DNA from: an uncultured Oscillospiraceae bacterium
GTDB lineage: Bacteria; Bacillota; Clostridia; Oscillospirales; Ruminococcaceae
Length of the DNA stretch: 9,209 bases
Reading direction: 5' to 3'
Assembly (NCBI GenBank): GCA_900556525.1
Contig: USOZ01000053.1
Coordinates: 1-9,209, forward strand
Made by a program: the position numbers and the translations under genes. The notes beneath the pieces are model-generated. The model was not told the origin of the DNA and made no database searches. It worked only from the letters and a program-made list of their open reading frames with translations. Shown here one piece after another: positions 6,164 to 9,209 of the stretch; position 1 is the stretch's first letter; every line of letters starts with the position of its first letter.

Positions 6164-6850
6164 TTATCTTATCTCGGATTTTCTGAGCTTTTTTTCAATT
6201 ACGCGAAGCCCTATCGTAAGCGCCTTTATGATTATGAAGTAGATGACCGCCGTTCCGACAAGCGGCATAAACGGTTCAAAGGTAGCGCTCTTGATAAAGT
6301 CGCCCGCTTTCTGAATATCCATAAGTCCGACATAACCGACGATCGCCGTTTCTTTTATAAGAACGATAAATTCGTTGCACAAAGCGGGGAAAATGTTCTT
6401 GACTGCCTGTGGGATAACAATGCGTATCATGGTCTGGCTCACGCTCAGTCCGAGAGAACGCCCCGCTTCGGTCTGACCCTTATCAATAGAGAGAATACCC
6501 GCACGGATTATCTCGGAAACGTATGCGCCCGAATTTATTCCGAACGCTATCGCCGCGATTATCCACTTATCAATATGTACCGACGCGAAAATTACGAAAT
6601 AGATTATCATAAGCTGCGTAACCGACGGCGTTCCGCGGATAACGTCTGTATAGACCTTACCTATCCCGCGCAGGAATTTCTTGCTCGAAAGGCTGCAAAG
6701 CGCGATGAGCAGACCTATCGCAACGCCTATAACTATCGCGAGGAGCGAAATTTTTATCGTTACGCCGATACCGTCGAGAAACAGCATATATCTGTCCTCG
6801 CGTATAAAGCATTTGTAAAAATCCTGCTGGATATCCTGAAAAAATTCCAT
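6164..6850 (-). CDS. Amino-acid ABC transporter permease (HisM/GlnP family)
   Basis: 228 residues, inner-membrane subunit with about five spans (near 27-51, 74-92, 94-112, 160-178 and 195-215). The family marks are IRGTPSVTQL (71-80), SGAYVSEIIRAGI (107-119) and the ATPase-contact EAA loop EAGRSLGLSVSQTMIRIVIP (128-147). With only one permease gene in the operon it probably forms a homodimer. It is first in the operon; AGAAAGGG about 10-15 bases before the ATG serves as ribosome site. The N-terminal 25 residues (MEFFQDIQQDFYKCF...) form a short cytoplasmic or amphipathic lead. No sigma-A promoter upstream is convincing. Confidence 0.96.
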   Translation of the reverse strand: MEFFQDIQQDFYKCFIREDRYMLFLDGIGVTIKISLLAIVIGVAIGLLIALCSLSSKKFLRGIGKVYTDVIRGTPSVTQLMIIYFVIFASVHIDKWIIAAIAFGINSGAYVSEIIRAGILSIDKGQTEAGRSLGLSVSQTMIRIVIPQAVKNIFPALCNEFIVLIKETAIVGYVGLMDIQKAGDFIKSATFEPFMPLVGTAVIYFIIIKALTIGLRVIEKKLRKSEIR

Positions 6851-6884
6851 TGATCTGACCCTTTCTTTTTCGGGTTATTGATCA

Positions 6885-6915
6885 CGGCGCGGAAAATTTT
6901 CCGAAATTCGCCGTA
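6885..6915 (-). promoter_or_regulatory. Nested palindrome in the leader of the importer operon
   Basis: ACGGCG (6885-6890) pairs with CGCCGT (6910-6915) and encloses a perfect 14-bp palindrome CGGAAAATTTTCCG (6891-6904). It lies 35-65 bases before the permease start. It could be a dyad operator for a repressor or an RNA hairpin. No riboswitch or T-box sequence is recognisable. Confidence 0.5.
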
Positions 6916-6933
6916 ATCCGTCATTTTTCGGCA

Positions 6934-6961
6934 AAAAGCCGACCCCCGCGCCCTGCGGGGG
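6934..6961 (-). terminator. Probable terminator after the 47-codon gene
   Basis: On the minus strand, 6 bases after the stop at 6968, CCCCGC and GCGGGG (6956-6961 and 6945-6950) form a 6-bp all-GC stem with a 5-base loop. A short spacer and then TTTTT (6934-6938) follow; the T-run sits in the loop of a second small hairpin TCGGC/GCCGA (6929-6943). The spacing of the T-run is not ideal. Confidence 0.5.
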
Positions 6962-6967
6962 ACAGAC

Positions 6968-7111
6968 TCATTTTTTCTTCTTTTTCGCTAAAATCGAAAG
7001 AACAACGCAAGCTGCTACCGCAACCGCCGCAACAACGATTATAACGATCGTTACGGGGGAAATGGGCGAGGATACGCCCGCAATGCGCGCTGTTTCAAAT
7101 GCCATGTTCAT
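6968..7111 (-). CDS. 47-residue membrane-anchor-like small protein
   Basis: ATG at 7109-7111, stop at 6968. The product starts MNMAFETARIAGVSSPISP, has one hydrophobic span of about 23 residues (VTIVIIVVAAVAVAACVVLSILA) and ends KKKKK. AAAGGA (about 7118-7123) sits 6-7 bases before the ATG. It lies 18 bp downstream of the Thr-rich surface-protein gene on the same strand and is followed by a hairpin, so the two are probably co-transcribed. The layout copies the C-terminal anchor of its neighbour (SP/DS, span, RKK or KKKKK) with no exported domain and no signal peptide of its own. Function is unknown: a single-pass partner of the neighbour, or a leftover of an anchor domain. The ribosome site and clean codons favour a real gene. 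Confidence 0.65.
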   Translation of the reverse strand: MNMAFETARIAGVSSPISPVTIVIIVVAAVAVAACVVLSILAKKKKK

Positions 7112-7129
7112 AATATCATTCCTTTCGGG

Positions 7130-8254
7130 TTACTTTTTACGTTTTGCGACTACAATTACAAAGCCGACAAGTGCTCCGACGATAACCACGCCCGCCGTGA
7201 TAAGCACTATCATAAGCGAATCGCTCTTTGATGTCATAGCGGAGGACTGTGCCGCTGCTGCGGGTGCAGCCGTTGTCTGCACCGTTTCTTCGCTTGCTTC
7301 GGTCACTGCCGCGGTTTCAGTCTCGGTAGTCGTGGTCGTAGTGGTCGTCGTTTCGGCAGCCGTTGTTGTCGTTACTTCTTCGGTCGCGACAGCCTCTTCG
7401 GCCTCCTCGGTCATTTCTTCCGCAGTTTCCTCAGTCGTTTCCTCTGTTGTAACTTCTTCCGTCGTGGTCACCGCTTCCGTGGTTGTCGTGGTCGCCTCGG
7501 TAGTTGTAGTAGTCGCTGCGGTCGTCGTAGTCGTAGTTGTAGTGGTAGTCGTCGCCGCAGTCGTTGTTGTCGTTGTGGTAGTTGTGGTCTCGGGAACGGT
7601 CGTGGTGGTCGTTGTTTCGACCGTCGTTTCGGGAGCTGTCGTTTCAGCTTCGGTCTGAGCCGCTGCGTTCGCCGTGCAGTTTCCATTTCCGTCAAACGAA
7701 ATTATCAAATCGCCGTTCGTATCATAAAGTACTGCGCTGATAACGGTAATGCTGTAATCGGAGGAAGCATTTCCCCATTCGCTGAAGCTGACCGCCGTCC
7801 ACCCCTGAGCGTCGTTGGTTATGTTTTTTCCGGTGAGATCCGCGTCGAAAACAATGGTTCCGTCATCGCTTGCAGTAATGCTTGCGGCAGAAACATTATC
7901 TCCGGCAGCGCCGACAATGCCCGAATAATCATACTGAAACCAGTCGTTTGCGCTGAGGGCAACGCAGCCGGAAAAATCAGCAAAAGCCTTTTCGGTATCG
8001 CCGTAAACGCCCGCCGTCTTGTCCTTTTTATAAGAATTTATATCCGTGACCTTAGTTACGAACCGAAGAGAACCTACCTTTGTATAGTCTACATTATAGC
8101 TCGCATTTATTACGAGCTTCCAGTTCTGATTTGTGGCAACAAGTCCGGAATTTCCCGAAGCGGGTATAGAAACATATGCGCCCGCTGCTGTCGCGAATGC
8201 GGCGGCAGCGATCGCCGCTGAAACTGCCGATGAAATAATTTTCTTCATTTTCAT
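7130..8254 (-). CDS. Secreted, membrane-anchored protein with Thr/Glu-rich stalk
   Basis: 374 residues from the ATG at 8254, chosen because GGAGGA (8267-8272) precedes it and the signal peptide MKMKKIISSAVSAAIAAAAF starts there; an ATG at 8278 adds MFGGRISA but has no ribosome site. Cleavage is likely after Ala26 (AGA/YV). Residues about 27-195 form a compact exported region, probably beta-rich (WKLVINASYN, LRFVTKVTDI, SITVISAVLYDTNGDLIISFDGNG), with no catalytic motif that I recognise; a carbohydrate-binding or structural sandwich is possible. Residues about 202-328 are a low-complexity stalk of Thr runs broken by Glu, Ala and Val, a likely O-glycosylation target. The end is a membrane span (about 347-370) and KRKK, without a clear LPXTG-type motif. 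It has its own strong promoter at 8303-8332. Confidence 0.9.
   Translation of the reverse strand: MKMKKIISSAVSAAIAAAAFATAAGAYVSIPASGNSGLVATNQNWKLVINASYNVDYTKVGSLRFVTKVTDINSYKKDKTAGVYGDTEKAFADFSGCVALSANDWFQYDYSGIVGAAGDNVSAASITASDDGTIVFDADLTGKNITNDAQGWTAVSFSEWGNASSDYSITVISAVLYDTNGDLIISFDGNGNCTANAAAQTEAETTAPETTVETTTTTTVPETTTTTTTTTTAATTTTTTTTTTTAATTTTTEATTTTTEAVTTTEEVTTEETTEETAEEMTEEAEEAVATEEVTTTTAAETTTTTTTTTETETAAVTEASEETVQTTAAPAAAAQSSAMTSKSDSLMIVLITAGVVIVGALVGFVIVVAKRKK
7271..7645 (-). repeat. Low-complexity Thr-codon tract
   Basis: About 375 bases of repeated ACN codons with interspersed GAA, GCN and GTN, giving poly-Thr blocks of up to 10-11 residues. Synonymous codons are mixed, so it is not a pure microsatellite, but length change by recombination is plausible. 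On the plus strand it reads as a spurious Val-rich frame. Confidence 0.85.
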
Positions 8255-8302
8255 AGCCGATATTCTTCCTCCAAACATTCATCATCACAAAAATATATTT
8301 TT

Positions 8303-8332
8303 ATCATATCACAATAATACTGCTTTTGTCAA
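8303..8332 (-). promoter_or_regulatory. Sigma-A promoter for the Thr-rich surface protein
   Basis: On the minus strand: TTGACA (8332-8327), 18-base spacer, TATGAT (8308-8303), with TGA just before the -10 (extended -10). Transcription should start near 8296, giving a leader of about 42 bases before the ATG at 8254. It is close to consensus, so strong expression is expected. Confidence 0.88.
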
Positions 8333-8347
8333 TCCACAAAGTGAGCT

Positions 8348-8367
8348 AAAAAGCGCAATTTCGCTTT
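8348..8367 (-). terminator. Weak hairpin with T-run upstream of the surface-protein promoter
   Basis: On the minus strand AAAGCG and CGCTTT (8367-8362 and 8355-8350) make a 6-bp stem with a 6-base loop, and the T-run of the right arm extends to TTTTT. It could end a transcript arriving from the 8715-8744 promoter. The rest of 8333-8500 holds a short GCATATATGC palindrome and no gene that I can support. Confidence 0.35.
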
Positions 8368-8466
8368 ATTGCACAAAATAAGCCGCATATATGCGCCCGC
8401 GACGTACATTTTTTTGCCATTTTGATACATTAAAATCACAAAAAGGGAATATTTTGAATTTTGCTA

Positions 8467-8495
8467 TTGATTATTCCGCCGCAATGTGCAATAAT
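8467..8495 (+). promoter_or_regulatory. Possible sigma-A promoter facing into the 180-bp repeat
   Basis: TTGATT (8467-8472), 17-base spacer, AATAAT (8490-8495) preceded by TGC, an extended -10. A transcript would start near 8502, at the left end of the 180-bp element. No gene follows, so it may be a remnant or chance. Confidence 0.4.
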
Positions 8496-8500
8496 ATAAA

Positions 8501-8680
8501 GGAAGTGCTGAATAAATCGCGGCACGCATCTTGCTTGCTTATTTTTCGTCATACTGCATGAAAACTCCTTGAAATACATCAAGTATTCCTGCGTCATTTT
8601 CATACAATCCTGGGGGCGGCTTCCGGCTGACGAAAAGTCTGTCTGTATAATCTGCAAACCCGATTTAATCAGCACTTCCC
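8501..8680 (+). mobile_element. MITE-like palindromic repeat, long form (180 bp)
   Basis: Terminal inverted repeats GGAAGTGCTGAATAAATCG (8501-8519) and its reverse complement at 8661-8679 match at 18 of 19 positions. A second inner inverted repeat TTTTCGTCA/TGACGAAAA (8543-8551, 8628-8636) is nested inside. The outer 46 and 33 bases match the 81-bp element at 8890-8970 read on the other strand. TAAA stands directly left of the left end and directly right of the right end (8681-8684), a possible 4-bp target duplication if one extra C belongs to the right end. No transposase is encoded. The minus-strand reading frame across it is probably not a gene. Confidence 0.8.
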
Positions 8681-8889
8681 TAAAGAACATTTCACTAAAA
8701 AAATGTCCATTGTCATTATAGCATACTTTTATGTTCAATTTCAACACTTTAGTGTAAAATTGTAAAATAGTCACGGATATTCTGTCGGATTAGGTAATTG
8801 CGCGGCGTGCATGGCTGTATTACCAGCAAAAAAATAGATACGCTTTTGAGGGCATTTTGTCGAATGGTTGCTTTTATTTCTCAATGATC
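8681..8889. other. Spacer between the two repeats, no gene seen
   Basis: AT-rich DNA without a supportable reading frame. It holds a minus-strand promoter (8715-8744), next to it the palindrome ACACTTTAGTGT (8744-8755), and otherwise nothing that I recognise. Confidence 0.6.
8715..8744 (-). promoter_or_regulatory. Sigma-A promoter reading into the 180-bp repeat
   Basis: Minus strand: TTGAAA (8744-8739), 18-base spacer, consensus TATAAT (8720-8715) preceded by TGC (extended -10). The start would be near 8708, so the RNA would cross the whole 180-bp palindromic element. The palindrome ACACTAAAGTGT just upstream of the -35 could be a regulator site. No clear coding product follows; a structured RNA is possible. 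Confidence 0.65.
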
Positions 8890-8970
8890 GGGAAGCGCTG
8901 ATTAAATCGGGTATGCAGATTAAAAAAATAAGCAAGCAAGGTGCGTGCCGCGATTTATTCAGCGTTTCCC
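8890..8970 (-). mobile_element. MITE-like palindromic repeat, short form (81 bp)
   Basis: Ends GGGAAGCGCTGATTAAATCG (8890-8909) and, reverse-complemented, GGGAAACGCTGAATAAATCG (8951-8970) match with few differences. Read on the minus strand it follows the 180-bp element through TCGCGGCACGCA, CTTGCTTGCTTATTTTT and AATCTGCA, and lacks about 100 bases of that element's middle. So it is an inverted, internally deleted relative, the usual MITE pattern. No clear target duplication is visible. Confidence 0.8.
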
Positions 8971-8999
8971 TTGCTTTCCGCAGCCGTAAGTGTTATAAT
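8971..8999 (+). promoter_or_regulatory. Sigma-A promoter abutting the short repeat
   Basis: TTGCTT (8971-8976), 17-base spacer, TATAAT (8994-8999) preceded by TGT (extended -10). The -35 starts at the first base after the 81-bp element. Transcription would begin near 9006, about 90 bases before the ATG at 9097. Confidence 0.75.
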
Positions 9000-9053
9000 A
9001 AAAATGGTGTCAAAAGCACAAATGAGGACAAATATTCATATTGAGCGGGCTTG

Positions 9054-9083
9054 TTTCATAAAATGTACAAAATATTTATGAAA
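9054..9083 (+). promoter_or_regulatory. Leader inverted repeat overlapping the ribosome site
   Basis: TTTCATAAA (9054-9062) and TTTATGAAA (9075-9083) are perfect 9-bp inverted repeats with a 12-base loop. The right arm covers the first bases of the ribosome site AAAGG (9081-9085). It could hide the site in the RNA or be a DNA operator; the stem is AT-rich and weak. Confidence 0.5.
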
Positions 9084-9096
9084 GGTCGGTAATAAT

Positions 9097-9209
9097 ATGA
9101 AGGCTTTAAGAATAATCAGACGGCGTATCCCGCTTTTTTTGACAATTATCTGCTGCTGCGTTATCGCGGCGGTCGGTTTTCCATGTCCGAAATTTTCTGA
9201 TTGCGCAGC
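9097..9209 (+). CDS. Secreted or membrane protein, N-terminus only (cut by window end)
   Basis: ATG at 9097 with AAAGG (9081-9085) 11 bases upstream. The 37 visible residues begin MKALRIIRRRIPLFLTIICC and continue VIAAVGFPCPKFSDCA. A basic start (KALRIIRRR) is followed by a hydrophobic core of about 15-17 residues, a signal peptide or first membrane span. Cys is frequent (five in 18 residues), with CPKFSDC just after the core. The frame is open to the window end. The promoter at 8971-8999 points at it. No family can be named from this much. Confidence 0.7.
   Translation, partial: MKALRIIRRRIPLFLTIICCCVIAAVGFPCPKFSDCA

Noticed and set aside
6083..6853. 256-codon plus-strand frame
   Set aside because: It is antisense to the permease and the start of the ATPase, is full of Tyr/Arg/Asn and has no family features; a shadow frame.
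6851..6967. T-box or amino-acid riboswitch in the importer leader
   Set aside because: No T-box core or known riboswitch sequence can be seen; only inverted repeats.
7062..7658. 198-codon Val/Ser-rich plus-strand frame
   Set aside because: It is the complement of the Thr-codon tract; the minus-strand reading has signal peptide, stalk and anchor.
8543..8636. Link between the repeat's inner arms TTTTCGT/ACGAAAA and the same 7-mers at the kinase breakpoint
   Set aside because: TTTTCG-type words are common in this sequence, so the shared 7-mers are weak evidence for a common origin.
8436..8774. 112-codon minus-strand frame
   Set aside because: It spans the whole 180-bp palindromic repeat and flanks, starts upstream of the likely transcription start, has no ribosome site and no recognisable domain. 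A shorter start at 8603 has only a weak AGGA; I treat it as repeat-derived, with some doubt.

Overview
The window looks like a piece of a Gram-positive, low-to-mid-GC Firmicute, most likely a gut Ruminococcus/Oscillospiraceae-type Clostridium. The clues are strong sigma-A-type promoters, AAGGAG/GGAGG ribosome sites, an NPNTG sortase signal, a Thr/Glu-rich surface protein with a KRKK membrane tail, and a lipoprotein-type amino-acid binding protein. The lineage is inferred from style, not from any marker gene.

Left part (1-3877, mostly + strand): a surface or exopolysaccharide locus. It opens with a bacterial tyrosine kinase (BY-kinase, CapB/CpsD/YwqD type) that is split and inverted. The ATP-binding N-terminal half (Walker A and A') reads cleanly on the minus strand from about 228 leftwards and off the window edge. 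The C-terminal half (the IVIDTPP strand onwards) reads on the plus strand from about 229 to 543. The switch falls on a small palindrome (218-237). Then come a polytopic EpsG/Wzy-like membrane protein (ATGA overlap with the kinase stop), a small unrecognised membrane protein (10-bp overlap) and a large secreted, sortase-anchored collagen-like protein. Close packing suggests one transcription unit ending at a hairpin at 3890-3917.

Middle (3938-6850): trmL (tRNA wobble 2'-O-methyltransferase) on the plus strand converges on a three-gene polar amino-acid ABC importer on the minus strand, in the order permease, ATPase, binding lipoprotein. A shared bidirectional terminator lies between them. The importer's leader and the gap before the binding-protein gene both hold notable inverted repeats.

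Right part (6885-8332, minus strand): a secreted, membrane-anchored protein with a long Thr/Glu-rich stalk, driven by a near-consensus promoter, followed 18 bp later by a 47-codon gene that is little more than a similar membrane-anchor tail.

Right end (8333-9209): no convincing gene until 9097. It holds two related palindrome-ended repeats (180 and 81 bp, opposite orientation, the short one an internal-deletion version of the long one) that look like MITEs, with several sigma-A-like promoters at or near their edges. The last, with its -35 touching the short repeat, probably drives a secreted protein cut by the window end, behind a leader hairpin that overlaps its ribosome site.

The strongest candidate for something new is the split, inverted tyrosine kinase: either a phase-variable intragenic switch in a surface polysaccharide locus or an assembly/amplification chimera near a contig end. 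The window alone cannot tell these apart.
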